64,000 nt of DNA from Poa pratensis (GCA_947311845.1 CAMZMU010000075.1:22486577-22550576); one strand, 5' to 3'. Shown: positions 24,019-36,402, numbered from the stretch's first letter. The notes: generated by a model from the letters alone, not told the origin. Translations and numbers: made by a program.

Positions 24019-24469
24019 AATGCACGTGGTCATGGTAGAGGGTTATTGATTTGGTAAAACCGGATTGATCAGCGACGTGTCGGTGCATATTCTAAAAAAG
24101 TTCTGATAGTGGGCCCCCGCATGGGCGGCTTTCTCTGGAGGACTCCACGTTGGTAATTGGCAGCACACATGGTGGTGTAGCTCTCGGAAGATCCGGTCGA
24201 GATGGTCACTGGAAATCACTTCATACCAGGGTGAAAACTTGTGAACTGACCTTCATTGGTCGGAACCAGCAACGACACATTTGTATATATGTCTCCTTTA
24301 TGTAGGCGTTGCATCTTTTCCCATGGCCCGGCTTGGTAGATTTGACACGCCTATCACAAACTATTTTTCCCTAACTTTCACGGGTGGAGCTGACGATAGG
24401 CTTTCCATGGAAGAACAGTGTTTTTGTCTCATTTTACCATCCTTCTGCCATTGTTGGCTACTTCCTGTA
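24019..24469. other. Unassigned intergenic DNA between two MITEs
   Basis: Only short frames without recognisable content are present. Confidence 0.4.
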
Positions 24470-24753
24470 CTCCCTCTGTTTTTCAATACAAGGTTATTTC
24501 CAAACTCTATTTGTCTATGATAAAATGCTACAATATGTTTTCAAGAAAAAAACAATTTGGTTCCTCCGTCGTACCATGGTGGCTATTAATATGAAAATTC
24601 TTGCAAGTAGATAGAGAGAAAGCGCATATCATGTACTTAATTAGTCAATAACACGACATGTTCTATATTTTGTTAGCGACATTTGATATTTTGTATTTCT
24701 TTCGAGGTATTCGAAAAATGAGGTAATGACCTTGTACTGGAAGGCAAAGGGAG
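24470..24753. mobile_element. Stowaway-type MITE, 284 bp
   Basis: The left end CTCCCTCTGTTTTTCAATAC and the complement of the right end CTCCCTTTGCCTTCCAGTAC match well. Both ends are flanked by TA. The termini have more mismatches than in the 23.6-kb copy. Confidence 0.7.
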
Positions 24754-24755
24754 TA

Positions 24756-25620
24756 CTATTTTTATATGGGCTGAAAAATCAACCTAAGCTATTGTTTCCT
24801 ATATTCGGGGGCAAATAGTCAATTTATATGGTCTTTGTTCATGAAAACCCCATGGGCTTGGGGGGTGCAACCACTATTTATCGCTCCTTGCGAGCTGTAG
24901 CACGCGCTCACCTGTGTGGGATCTGGTTCGTGGCCCAACAACCTTGTTTTTCCTTTTTTTCGTTTTTCTACTTCTATTTTCTGTCTATTTATGTTATTTT
25001 TTGTTTCTTTCGAAAAAAATTATTTATGCTTTTATTTTATTTTTATGAACATTTTTTAAATCTGAATATTTTTTCAAAATATGAACATTTTTCAAAAATC
25101 TGAATATTTTTCAAATTTGAAAGTTTTAGAAGAACAAAAGGTTTTACATTTTCCAAAAAACTGAATATTTTTTAAGTTTGAAAAAAAATTCAAACCTGAA
25201 GTTTTCAAGTGTTCAAACAATTATTCATATATTTATCTGAAACAGATAAAGTAGAAAACATATAAAATGAAGTGAAATAGAAAAAACAACAGAAAACAAA
25301 ACGAAAAAAGGAAGAAATAATTGGGCCGGCCCAGGTGGTGGAGCGGTGCTGGTGATATGGTGCACGAGCGTTGTTATCTTCGTGAGCTACTCGATCCAAC
25401 CGCTCGGTTCAACCAGTACATAGATGATGGGGGGAGGGGGGTGTGGGGTGGGGTTTGGGGCAGCGCCCGCCTTATCTCACATACCTCCCCGACTGCTTAA
25501 AGGCCTAACCTGGCAGCCTACCAGGAACACGATGGGGCTACTACACACTCCATCATTGTCCATTGTGCCATTGTGTGCCGTTTTCTCAATGGATATTGCC
25601 ATTGTGCAATGTATTCTCCG
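24756..25620. other. AT-rich unassigned region
   Basis: It contains repeated words such as GAACATTTTT and CTGAATATTTTT at 25040-25180 and a G-rich run at 25430-25460. No gene is visible. Confidence 0.4.
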
Positions 25621-25742
25621 ATCACTGATGTCTACGCACGCTTCTATTCTTGTAGATAGTGTTGGCCCTCCAAGTGCAGAGGTTTGTAGGACAGTAGCAA
25701 ATTTCCCTTAAGTGCAGAAGACGACAGGATAGAGCCGAGGTT

Positions 25743-28327
25743 GTGGAGCTAAGGAAGAAGGTGGAGTCACTGGAGAAGGAAAAAGTGGACTCCACCACGG
25801 TTGATAAGTTAGTGAAGGAGAGGCTCGACCAGCTGCTTCCCCATGCGTTATTGGAGGGGATAGCTGCCTGGACTACGGGAGGTCAACAAGGGCCGATCTA
25901 CGTGCCCAGCTTCTCAGGCAGCAACTCCACCATGAACCGGCAGAACCTGTCACCGGACCTGGTGACCCCGCCGCCGCCCAACGCCGTGGCGCAGCCGCCG
26001 CCGCTCCCTTTGGTCGCACCGACGCCCCCTACGGCACCGGCACCCGAGAATAAGAGTCCGGCCACCGGCACTGGCGCCCGGGTCTCGACATTAGCCGAGC
26101 TGGTTGCCATCACCAAGGTAACTAATTAGTTAGTCCGCGTCATATTCTATAACTATGCCTGATTTGATGACTGCCATCTCATGATGATGCCCAACATGTG
26201 TTGTTTTGACTCAGGACTCCCCTTGCATACTCCTGCATAGGGTAGAGGCCGGCGGCGAGTTGAAGGAAGTTGGTGCGGGCATTCTCATACAACCAAGAGC
26301 CGCGAAATCCACCACGCTAGAATGGACGAGGCTTATATGAAGGTCAAGGTAGTTACGGTACTGTCTGCGTTTTTCGACATCGACCCCCCCGTTCAACCTC
26401 CGGGAGCCGATGAGCACTTGGTCTTTGGAAAGTGCCCCGGCTGGGTCACGCCATGGCCGAAGAACCAGATTCGTCTTGGGGGGGGGGGGTCTTGTTGATG
26501 AGGGCCCAAGACGCAACACCGGCGCCACCTCGAAGTTCCGGGTCACCCCGATCCGTCCCCCGAAGCCCTCGAAGCCTGCAGCCGTCGCCACCGCCCGGAA
26601 GGAACCAGCGGTCGTCGCCACCACCAACCGCCACTTAAAATTGTTGGGAGCGTCTGAACCACAACCGTCCCAATTAGGCAACGCCTCTGCACCTCAAGTT
26701 GTTGATGGCAACGGCGACGATGATGATGAGCATGTCGACATCGGCGCCTTCCTAAACACTGGCGCCAGAGAAGACATATACATGCCTCCTGTGGATGACG
26801 AACCACCCTTTCGTGCTCACGCCGATCAACCTGCTCGTCCCACTACAGTCACGCAGCGCCTGACCTTCCAGGGTTTATCTCAAGAGACGCCTCCAGCGAC
26901 CGGCGATGAAGCTCTAGACAAACCGACTACCGTTTTCACCCCTGGCACACTACGGAATACGGTTCGCGAGGGGCTTCCAGGGGAGGTGAAGAACAAGAAG
27001 CACAGGAAGAGAAAGGGAGGCGCCTCTTCGAGCCAGCCTCCTATGATTGTCCGGGGTCGTGAAGACTTGGTACCACCCCGTCCGGATGGCATGGCGCACC
27101 GACTTCATGAAGCTGGTAAACCGATACTGCCTCCGGAGATGCTTTGCATGGCATATGGACACATGCATGTTTTGCATCAATCTATCCTGCATCTAGAGGG
27201 CCTCCTTCTTAAAGACAAGCATCCAAATTACCCGGTGTTCATTGTCCAAGTGCCAATGGATGATGAGTTCGACTTCGTCCGTGAAGCCCCCGCGGATGTG
27301 TTCTTCATAGCGTACGAGGACGTCTTCAATCTATTTCACCAAAACCGGCTGAACTATAACTTGGTCCGCCTATACGCGCTCAATGAGGCGAGGAGGATCT
27401 ATAGAGATAATCTCCAGCTCGTCGCGGTAGCGGATCCCTACTACATGCGTGACAGCCAGCTGGTGGAAGGATCAAGGACACAGACCATGGCGACGGAGCA
27501 CCTCTAGAGGTTCATGCTGGAAAACAAGAGGAAGAACAGCCTTCTTCTGCCTTTCTTTCCCGAGTAAGTACACACATCCGCTCGCCGCCGTCGTAACTTA
27601 TGCTTTCTTATCGATTTCTTCCATTATTGCTGATCCTTTCCAACATTCCGTTTCAATTGTGTTGAGCAGGGACACGTTCTGCGTCCTCATCGTCCTAAAC
27701 CCGAGGTGGTCCGTTGCCACTTATTTCGACTCGGATAGTAGGAGGAAGAAAGACTACACCAGAATAAAGGGTGTTCTCGATGATGCTATCGAGGGCTACT
27801 ATCAAAAGGGAGGCGCCTTCGAAAATAAGGCCGAAGTTTTAACGAAAGACAAGCACCGATTCAAGCATGTGACCGAGTTTCCTTGCCTCAAGCAGCAGCC
27901 TGGCAGCAAGAAGGATGCCTTGTACGCCCTCCGGTTCCTTAAAGGGTATGTCTGAGATGCTGAGCAATTGAGGATGCCATCTTGTATGCGAGAATTGGTC
28001 AAACATGACGATAGGCTCACCGATGCTGATCTTAGAGAAGACTTCCATCGCATCGTGATAAAGTTATCGGAAATCATCGTCGATGATGTCAACACAGCAG
28101 GGGGGTCTTCAACTACCGCGGCCGAGGTAGGATGTATCCACTTAGATGAATAAATCATGCATACTCTATTTATATTACTAACCAATATATATCCCAATCC
28201 ATCTCTAGGGTTGCATAAGAGGGACATCGAAAAACGCCTAGAGTTGCAGAGTGACAACAGGACGTGGACGACGAAAGAGATGTATAAACCGTTCCCGGCG
28301 CCGCTCCCCAAGAAGAAGGCTCCATGA
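25743..28327 (+). pseudogene. CACTA second-ORF (TNPA-like) protein with Ulp1-like C-terminal region
   Basis: The 5' exon 25743-26114 encodes a coiled-coil-like start (ELRKKVESLEKEK) and a proline-rich stretch. After a damaged segment, 26510-27507 encodes an acidic, basic and then conserved region (ILPPEMLCMAYGHMHVLH, FFIAYEDVFNLFHQ). Next come 27535-27562, 27669-27953 and 28213-28327, the last ending in FPAPLPKKKAP. The C-terminal part is laid out like a Ulp1/C48 peptidase: LIVLNPRWSVATYFDSD, then FPCLKQQPGSKKDALYALRF. The His normally before the first strand and the Cys after QPxG are absent, so protease activity is not expected. Frame breaks near 26330 and 26500, a stop at 27505-27507 and a stop at 27953 make it a pseudogene. 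Confidence 0.7.
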
Positions 28328-28656
28328 TCGTCGTGTTCCTGCTCTTGCTCACCATCATCGCCGATGTACTCTATTCGATCCTAGTGTAGGCGGTGAACAC
28401 TTCATCTGTAACATGTGAAACTTTTGTATCAACATTTGTGTAAAAATTCCGCACTTGTCACTCGATCTATATGTATGTTATCTCGGGATATAAGTAATGC
28501 GATGACATAGTAATGTGTTTGGTTTCATATACCTGTGAAAATATTGTTGTTTCTGTTATATCTGTATAAATACTGTAATATACCTGTATTACTGTAATAT
28601 ACCTGTATTTGTCCAGCGGGCAGCAGTAAATTGCCAAATCCTGTACAGAAATTCTG

Positions 28657-28901
28657 TGGCGCACTACTGTTTTTTCTGTGGCGCACGCATTTCTGTGGCG
28701 CACCCCCTGCTGGTGCGCCACTAAAAACGTTTCTGTGGCGCATGGACAATGGTGCGCCACAGAATTGTGTGATTTTCTGTGGCGCACCTAGGGGTGCGCC
28801 ACAAAATTTAGATTTTTGTGGCGTGATGTCTGTGGCGCACCCAACATGCGCCACAGAAAGGCACAGTGGGTGCGCCACAGAAAGCCTTTTCCCTACTAGT
28901 G
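28657..28901. repeat. Subterminal repeats of the second CACTA element
   Basis: About a dozen copies of CTGTGGCGCAC or its complement GTGCGCCACAG occur in 245 bases, ending in the element's terminus. They are the probable transposase-binding sites of this family. Confidence 0.85.
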
Positions 28902-29852
28902 TTAGATGCTACTTGGAACTATTCTCCTGTTGGATAACGAACACTACTACTGTGTAGGGCTATAACAGCACACCTTAAAGATGAATAAAAAAACACCACG
29001 ATTTTATAGTGGCATCCAACACAAAGAACAATTCATGGTAAGTATCCCTCTAATCTTTAATCCATAGAGTCACACACGCCACCCGCACTGTCACCATGGT
29101 TTTGTGTTGTCAACATGACTCCGGAGATTATAATGATAAAACCAATTGAGTAGCATATCTATAACATAATGAAGGGGAAACATCTATGAATTCAACTAGA
29201 TTATAATGCTCATGATCACATAAAGATCACACCATGGGAGAGAGAGATAAACCACATAGCTACCGGCATGAGCCCTCAGGCTCGATGAAGAACTACTCCC
29301 TCCTCATCGTGGGAGGCAGCAACGACGATGAAGATGGCTCCGAGGATAATTCCCCGTCCAGGTAGGGTACCGGAACAGGGACTTCTGTCCCCCGAATTAT
29401 TCGGATGGCGGCGGAGCTCGGAGTCGTATTTGGGAAAATCCTTCGGGTCCTTAGGGTTTTCGCGACAGATGCATTATATGGGCGAAAAGGCGGCGGCTGG
29501 AGGCACCCGAGGGGCCCACACCATACCTGGGCGTGCCAGGCATTGGGGGCACGCCCAGGTGTGGTCTGGCTCCCCTGGGTCGCTTCTTCGTGCGTCCTTT
29601 GGACTACGTCTTCGTGTCGGTGAAAAACTAACCTCCGTTGATTTTCGTGCAATTCCGAGAATATTTTCCGACTAGCTTTTCTGAAACGGAAAATAGGAGA
29701 AAACATGAACTGGCACTGTGTCATCTTGTTAATAGGTTAGTCCCAGAAAATGCATAAAAATGCTATGAAGTGTATATAAAACATGTAGAAATATGTATAA
29801 AACATGCATGGAACATCAAAAATTATAGATACGTTTGAGACGTATCAATCAC

Positions 29853-30585
29853 TCATACTATCTCCATTGTCTTGCAGATATCTCTTCTCTATAACTACTC
29901 TGATCTCGGCGGAGCACAATCTATAGGTTGCTAAGTCAAGCCTCAAAAACTCCATGCATACTTCGAATAATTTTCTCCCTTTGATCGGTTGTTTATTCTT
30001 GGATTTATTTTCTTTCGTCTACCTAGGTTGCTGCTTCGGAGGAGAGGAACCGAGGACGATAAGTGGACAATAGCCACAACCAAGGTGCTTTTATAATTTC
30101 TGCTAGTTTATTCCAACAAATTCAGGTTATTCCTACTCCTTTCTGTTAATAACGTTGCCTAAACACATGTTATGGTCATTGTTGAGGTAATTCTGTTTAA
30201 GACTTAGTTAGCAATTTAGCATGTTATTTTTTTCCTTTCTTGGTTAAGAATTAATATTTTGTTGTTTGCTAAACTGTATGGTGCATTCCTACATATCCAT
30301 GGTGTATTATGACACTTTCTTTTTCGAACCATGTATGACACCTTTTTTGATAGTGAAATTCCTTGTCGTTGTTGTTCAGTTGGGTGGATAAGTCAAATTA
30401 AATATTTATACTATATCGGTATTTATACAAGTGATATTTTTCGCTATACTGTAGGTCATGGGCCATTGTTTTAGTTCGCCACGGGCCTTAGCCTATGAAA
30501 AGGCAGGTCCGGCCCTGCAGAGGTGGGTGCATAGGTAGCAGATGTCAAGCTTCTGGTTGCTTGCATTTCTTCAGTTTTGCTTCGC
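29853..30585. other. Unassigned intergenic DNA
   Basis: This AT-rich stretch has no recognised repeat or coding region. Confidence 0.4.
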
Positions 30586-30589
30586 TATT

Positions 30590-31300
30590 TTTTTAGAAAA
30601 AGAGGGCCGCGCCCCGGCTCCATTAATCATGAAAACCAGTTACAGCATCCGAATACAGCACCCGGGAGCTGCCGAGTGCAACTCCAGGTTCAACTTACTT
30701 ATTACAGGCAGAGAAAGGAAAGCAAGCTACCACTAATGCAGCAGCCTCACACACCACCACCGCCCAACAAGTTACTAGCTAAGTAGTCTTTTACAACATT
30801 CACACCACTAAGCCACACCTGGGAAAGAAGGAACAACACCACTGGTAGGCAACTCTGAACTCTCAAAGACGGTTCATCACCTTAATCAGGTATCCATCCC
30901 CAGCAGCACCGAATTCAGTTGGCATCCTGCCCCTCCATCTTCCACTGCAGTCTTCCACCCATAGCCAGTAGCTATATGACTAGTCATGCATCACCGGCAT
31001 TGCACCAGTGTTTTGCTTCATGTTCACCCAGGGTCCCAAGATAACAGCGGAGGCGTCCGAGCTAGCTGCTCCATGGCATTGGCCACCATCTTCACATTCT
31101 CTTTGTCTCTTTCAGCGAACAGAACGCTCCACACTGAGCAAGGTTGAAGGCTGCACGTCTCCAAATTACCTGCAGACCAAGCCATATATCATGGTTAAAG
31201 AAACTACTGTTTCTAATAACCCACAAGATCCATAAAATGGAGGCAGTGATAGTGTTCTCCACAGCATACTTTTTCTCCGACCATAGATCAGTCACATTTT
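30590..31300 (-). pseudogene. 3' end of a LINE retrotransposon
   Basis: On the minus strand, 31295-31092 reads ENTITASILWILWVIRNSSF followed by FNLAQCG. This matches the C-terminal tail that follows the zinc-binding region of plant LINE ORF2 proteins (W-x-L-W-x-x-R-N). About 500 bases of 3' UTR-like sequence follow, ending at a short T-run (30589-30596 on the plus strand) that would be the poly(A) tail. It is heavily 5' truncated. Confidence 0.5.
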
Positions 31301-31796
31301 TTAAGCAACAGGGAGAACCTATCGTAATATAAATTCTCCGTGAGTTATGTCAAGCGTTCTTTGAATCTTTGCTGCACACATACTAGCTTGGTCCCTGTGA
31401 GTTATATTATATGCTGTTTTGCGTGTGGTTTCCTACGCTGCTCCAGAATGTATCAGGCAACCTCTGTTTATGGATGCTTTACTTTTTTTTTTGCAGATGG
31501 TGTAAGGATGCTTACTGATAAGTAAAGTGCACCATACCCTCAGGAAAACAAATTCCCTGTTATCCGTGCATTGCAGCAGTAGAACACCAAGCGATCTGTT
31601 TGGTCCTCAACAGCAGCAGATATTCTGAGTGTTTCCAATAGTCTTCATGAGGTGAAGGGGAACAAAGTAAAGACACATGAGTTAGCACAACTGGGGATGA
31701 AATCTAGGCATTACGCAATGCTCAGCGTGGACACTTCCTGGTCCACCTGAAATTGCTGGAATTATCACCCAAGAATGTAATCCCCTGTTTGTTTAA

Positions 31797-33550
31797 CTAG
31801 ATGATACCCCGCGCTTTGCTGCGGGGCATTTTAGGATGGAAAAAATTGAAAGGAACAACATCTATAATTCAGTTTTCATACTAACTGCACTGGTATATAA
31901 ACTCCCACAATCCATATGTCCGTACAAAAAAAGAACTAAAAAATTTGTAGCACACGTGTTGCTCTACTTTTATCATGTTGTTTAGAGATGATAATAGATG
32001 AAATAAGTTTAGTTCTAACAATTACACTAATGGCAACATCTAAATAAATTAATTAATAAGAAATATTTTTGCCTTCTTGAGTGTCATGTAAAAAGAAGAT
32101 TTATAATTAACTACTACATAATTTCTTGCACTACAAAAGAAAGACGTTAGGCCACCCTCTTTTCTTTTCCGCATCAAGCCTTCTTGTACAATCGGCTAAA
32201 ATTTACCACACTAATCCGATTGCTGGAATGTACAAAGAAATAATGGTGACACTGATACTTGATACAGACGTTGAAATAATTATGTTTAAGAAAACTGCTG
32301 GCAAAGTTTTGCTTTGACGCACATGAATCTGCTTGCACTCTCCAAGTCTACATTTGTCAGTGTGCTAATCAATGTAAGATCATCAGTAGACCAAATTGGT
32401 GAAAGATCTGTAAGATAATGTTCATAACAATGGCTCAATCAATTCTAAGCAGTTGTGAAAGTACAAATTGCAGATGGTGGTGTCAAAAGTTTCAGAAACC
32501 TGACCAACATGAGAAGCTTTGAAATAGTCCTTGAGATTCATGTATGCAAAATGTTAGCTTGAAAAACATAAAGACGGAATCGGTAATGCATTGTGTAGTC
32601 TGATTCCCTGACATGTAGTAGTTGTCTTATCTGTATCGATTTCAAGTACTAAGTGTGAACCTTTCACTTCACATTTCTGTCTATATACTTCCCTTACATG
32701 CTGCTGAAATGAGACAATGAGAAGCAGAGTTGGACTCTTCAGAAATCACGATGACAATCCAGATCAGGAAGCGGCGGTTTACCTAGTCCAAGAGGCTGGC
32801 CAGTTAAGCTCCAAACAGAAAGTGTTGTCGATCTAAATAAAAACTAAATGAAAAACGCAATTCGAACATGTAGCGAATCAATCAATAAAAGCCAACAATG
32901 AGCCAGAACGTTCATTCATGTGGTAGCTAGTCAAGATTGTAGTTCGAATAGCACTGTGCCACATATTGACATGAAGGTAGAGGCCATCTGCCCACCGCTC
33001 ATGCTACACCGACGCATCCTGCAATACAAAATACAGAACACAAATCAATACAGTTTTTTAGAGAGAGTGAAAAGCCGTACTAAGAGACAGCCAACTCCAG
33101 TCTCGATTCAAACCATTTGCAGGCTTAGATGTATCAGCATGAGACGCAGAAGAATTGGGGCGGTCAGCAGGGATCGAATGGAGGAGCAGCATGGTAGCTG
33201 ATTGTCAGACACGAACGGTTGCCGGAGAAAGCAGAAGGGCGTGCGAGAAGGAGCCGCGCAGGGAGGAGGCAGTGCGTGCTCCTGCTACCGCTGCGAGGAT
33301 TATGTAGGAGGTGAAGGATACGAAGGCTAAGGGGCGCGCGGTGGCAGACCAAAAGCACGGAGGCCCATGGATACAGTTGTGATATGCACGACGCTTGAGC
33401 GGCTTCGGGAATAATATGGAAAATATGTTTACAGAAGAGGTTAGTGGGATGATCCGGATGACATGGACCAATTAGAGGATCGCTGATGTGGATAGGCTGC
33501 ATGTTAAGAGAATTCCTTGTAGTGGGTCTTTGCTATTTAGATATAGAAGA
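31797..33550 (-). mobile_element. Non-autonomous Helitron, 1.75 kb
   Basis: On the minus strand the 3' end reads CCCCGCAGCAAAGCGCGGGG (a 6-bp GC hairpin), TATCAT, then CTAG followed by host T at 31796. This is the Helitron 3' signature of a hairpin just before CTRR. The 5' end begins TCTTCTATATC at 33550 and is preceded by host A, so the insertion lies between A and T as expected, without target duplication. No Rep/helicase frame is present. The interior has a GC-rich segment (33160-33500) that could be a captured gene piece, which I do not recognise. Confidence 0.75.
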
Positions 33551-33800
33551 TTAATGAAGCTCTCTTTACCCTACACAAAAACTTCCTTACATTGCACGCT
33601 ATAATCTGGATCCACCAAAAACCATCGGACGTATATCTCTTCTCGAATTATTACTGTGATAGCTGATCAGACGAAGAGGAAAAATCGTTTTTTCCATCAC
33701 TTGGTCAACATGATGAAAAAATGATACGTCCGCTTGTTAAACTTTCACTTGTTTATAATAAAGGATAATGAGTGAAGATTTGGTGCTCCCGGGTTCTAGT

Positions 33801-34150
33801 GATCTCGCCTATTTCAAAAAATTAAAAAACATATTTAAAAGTTTCAAAAAAACTGAAATAAAATCATACATGTTCCTACTGATATGTCCTACAACCGTGC
33901 AAAATCTCAACTCAAAATACTTTACGATTTGAGCTACACAAAAAAGACAAATGTCCAGATCTGAGTATAGTGTACAATATATGGTTTCAAATTTTTTAAC
34001 TTTTGTCATTTTTGTGTAGGTCAAAATGTATTGTATTTTCCATTGGTATTTTGCATGTTTGTAGGACATATCAGTAGGAACATGCGTGATTTTTTTCAGA
34101 TTTTTTCGAAACTTCTAAATATGTTTTTAATTTTTGAAATGAACGAGATC
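33801..34150. repeat. 350-bp fold-back element
   Basis: The first about 150 bases (GATCTCGCCTATTTCAAAAA...) and the last about 150 (...TTTTTGAAATGAACGAGATC) are imperfect reverse complements. Matching blocks include CATGTTCCTACTGATATGTCC at 33869 and its complement near 34064. It is AT-rich and has no coding potential. I could not assign a target duplication. Confidence 0.75.
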
Positions 34151-34495
34151 TATGGTTAGTTTTATAGATATATGGAGTAGGAACAAAAGGAAGCATAAAC
34201 GACTTTCCGAAAATAAAGCTACTAAAATGCCTAGTTTTATAGATATATGGAGTAGGTAACATGGTTATGCAGTGTTGTGGAGTTCATGTAGAGGCTGCAG
34301 ATCTATGGTTTAAAACAAGAACTTCACATGAGCTTCCTTTTGTCGTAGCACACGCTGAGCCCTAGCACTAAGACAGGCATCGATCTAAGTGTACAGACTA
34401 ACGCTAATTAACCCCGCCTCCAAATTACCCTAAAACTCTGCTCAATCCCTCGTAATCTCAGCTCCCCTTTGGGAGCACCTACCGCTAATGCCACA
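34151..34495. other. Region downstream of the ERD7-like gene
   Basis: The 27-base phrase GTTTTATAGATATATGGAGTAGG occurs at 34158 and again at about 34233. The remainder is probably the 3' UTR of the gene to the right. Confidence 0.4.
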
Positions 34496-35825
34496 TCAGG
34501 AGCTTCCCCACGCACCAACCGTGTTCCCCAGCTTCCTCTGCCTCCCGCCGCACCACCGCCGCGCGGCGCCGCCCTTGAACGCAGCTCCGCCGCCGCCTCT
34601 CAGACCGTCGTGAGTGGCACCGCCGTTCCCTTCGTCGTGCGGCCTCTTCGTCCCAGCACCGAGAGGTGTGGCCTGCAGCTTCCGGCCCCGCATCGCCTGG
34701 ACGACTCTGAGGAGCATCATGACGCCCTCCACGTTGAGGCTCCACCACCCCGGGTCGTTGCCGCGGCGGGCTAGCTCGCGGCGAGGAGCGCCTGCCCGGC
34801 TCGTCTCGATGGCGTCGAGGAGGTCGGACACGACAGCCTTGCTCGGCAGCGCCGCGGCGAAGGCGGTCGGGAGATGTGCGCCTGCGGCGTCGTTGCGGGC
34901 ACCGAGGGCGATCGTCAGGTGGCGTGCGGGATGGATCGCGCCGGCGAGGAGGGAGCGGTTGAGCAGCTTGACGACGGCCGACGTGCGGACGGCGCGCTCC
35001 ATCTGCCGGGCGGTGCTGGTGGCCGCCAACGCGTCCGCGTGGTGGGCCTCCCGAGGCGCTTTATCCTGGCGTGGGTACGGACCCATGGGTTCCAGTGCTG
35101 GCTCTGCTCGTCTGCTTCCTCCGCACCTGAACGAAATCGAACAAAATTAATTAGTTGCAGACTTGCGGTACGATACACACCGAAGGAAGGAAAAACGTTG
35201 GTCTCTACGCTCGACACGTATCAATACCAACATAAAGCTGAGATTCGGGCATGCCTGGGTGTTGCTAAATGCTAAGTTTGGACCATAGACGGAGGTCAGT
35301 ATCTCCTTAAAATATGCAGTAATCAACCTAGTACGAATGCAAATTATATAGGTGGAACAAACAATGTTGTTTACCTTCTGCATTGGAGATATCCTGGTAC
35401 CCGCAGAACCGTGAGAAGATCTCGGCCAGTGTAGCGCACTTCCTCTCCGCCGCGGCCACGCTACCGTCGGCGTCCGGTGGCACGACGACGGCGTAGAAGA
35501 AGCCCGGCAGCTCGAAGACGAAGACCCGGGCGTCGATGCGCGCGACGAGCGCGTCCCTGGAGAGCATCCAGTGGTGGTCGCCGACGGCGCAGGTGGCCAT
35601 GGACACCGGGTGTCCCTCGACCCGGATCATGTGCACCGCCAGCTCGCCGGACCGGAACAGCTGCGTACCCTCGAAGCGGTCGCCGCAGAGCACGAAAAGG
35701 CTCACCGGCGTGCCCTCGGCCGCGAGCAGCTGCGTGTCCCTGCCCATGCGGTACTCCTCGGTCCGCCCGACCCTCAGCGGCGCCCGGCCAGTGTGCGCTC
35801 CTCCTCCTCCTTCCCGGGACGCCAT
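34496..35825 (-). CDS. Probable ERD7/senescence-domain-like protein
   Basis: There are two exons on the minus strand: 35825-35375 (ATG at 35823-35825) and about 35118-34496. Exon 1 encodes GTPVSLFVLCGD, LAVHMIRVEGHPVSMATC, VGDHHWMLSRDALVARIDAR and FVFELPGFFYAVVVPP. This is laid out like the N-terminal half of plant EARLY-RESPONSIVE TO DEHYDRATION 7 proteins, where a lipid-associated senescence domain follows. Exon 2 is alanine- and arginine-rich (TARQMERAVRTSAVVKLLNR, ALPSKAVVSDLLDAIETSR). The acceptor is uncertain. CAG at 35127 leads into a frame that ends at 34915, while the AG at 35119 gives one open frame of about 357 residues in all. The 5' UTR probably has an intron with acceptor near 35842. 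The family call is from recognisable layout only. Confidence 0.55.
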
Positions 35826-36394
35826 CGATCAGGTTGGCAATGCTGCTCGATAGAAGGGTCAGCACACATTAGAATCAGGAAACACAAGGATTCGCGCGTG
35901 CAAGCACGATCTTAAAGAGTGTCTAACTGTACAGTGATTGCTATCATTGAGCTGACGACGTTATGATTCGACTGTTCCGTCAAAGATATTTTCAGATATT
36001 TGGCGTAGAGACTGTGCATACTACCGCTGACAGTGAGAGGCAATCCCAAGTTCCCAACACACACTGTGATCATACCATGGATTATTGTTGCATGGTTAAC
36101 AACAGCAATAACCCCCGAGACCACTACATACGTGCTAGCGGAGGCAATGAGTGCTAGAAGGCTAGAAACAGTGGTGTGCTGCTTACCACACTAGAAGTCC
36201 GCTGCTTCGAGCCTCACACACCTCGCTTAAAACTACCAAGTATCCGGAGGGAGATCGTCGAGCTCGAGGTGCAGGAAGAAAGCCGCTAACTAGATCGACA
36301 TAACATGGGATCTGACAGACAGAGAAGGTGGAGAGTTAGAAAAGAAGGAGGAGAGGACGAATGTATGTATGAGTGAGGAGTGCAGCTAGTCGCC

Positions 36395-36402
36395 CTTAAA
36401 TA
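36395..36402 (-). promoter_or_regulatory. TATA-like box upstream of the ERD7-like gene
   Basis: On the minus strand it reads TATTTAAG. It is followed by a C/T-rich leader with a short upstream ATG (in CCCATGTTATGTCGATCTAG at about 36308-36289). The distance to the coding start (570 bases) implies a 5' UTR intron. Confidence 0.4.

Larger units (their letters stand above)
25713..28901 (+). mobile_element. 5'-truncated CACTA element inside the solo LTR
   Basis: The right terminus is CTTTTCCCTACTAGTG (ending at 28901), that is, CACTAGTAGGGAAAAG inverted. It is followed by TTA. The left side runs directly from LTR sequence (CCCTTAAG) into coding sequence, with no CACTA terminus, so the left end and probably part of the LTR were deleted. 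Its termini and subterminal motif (TGTGGCGCAC) differ from those of the 17.4-kb element, so it is another family. Confidence 0.8.
25626..29847. mobile_element. Solo gypsy LTR split by a truncated CACTA element
   Basis: The LTR starts TGATGTCTACGCACGCTTC and ends AGATACGTTTGAGACGTATCA. It is flanked by ATCAC on both sides (25621-25625 and 29848-29852), which is a 5-bp target duplication. The parts 25626-25712 and 28902-29847 together give about 1.03 kb. The ends resemble the LTR of wheat/barley Sabrina/WHAM-type gypsy elements as I remember them. No internal domain or second LTR is present, so it is a solo LTR. Confidence 0.75.

Noticed and set aside
25424..25711. Open frame of 95 codons starting in a G-rich run
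   Set aside because: It crosses the solo-LTR boundary and target duplication, so it cannot be a conserved gene.
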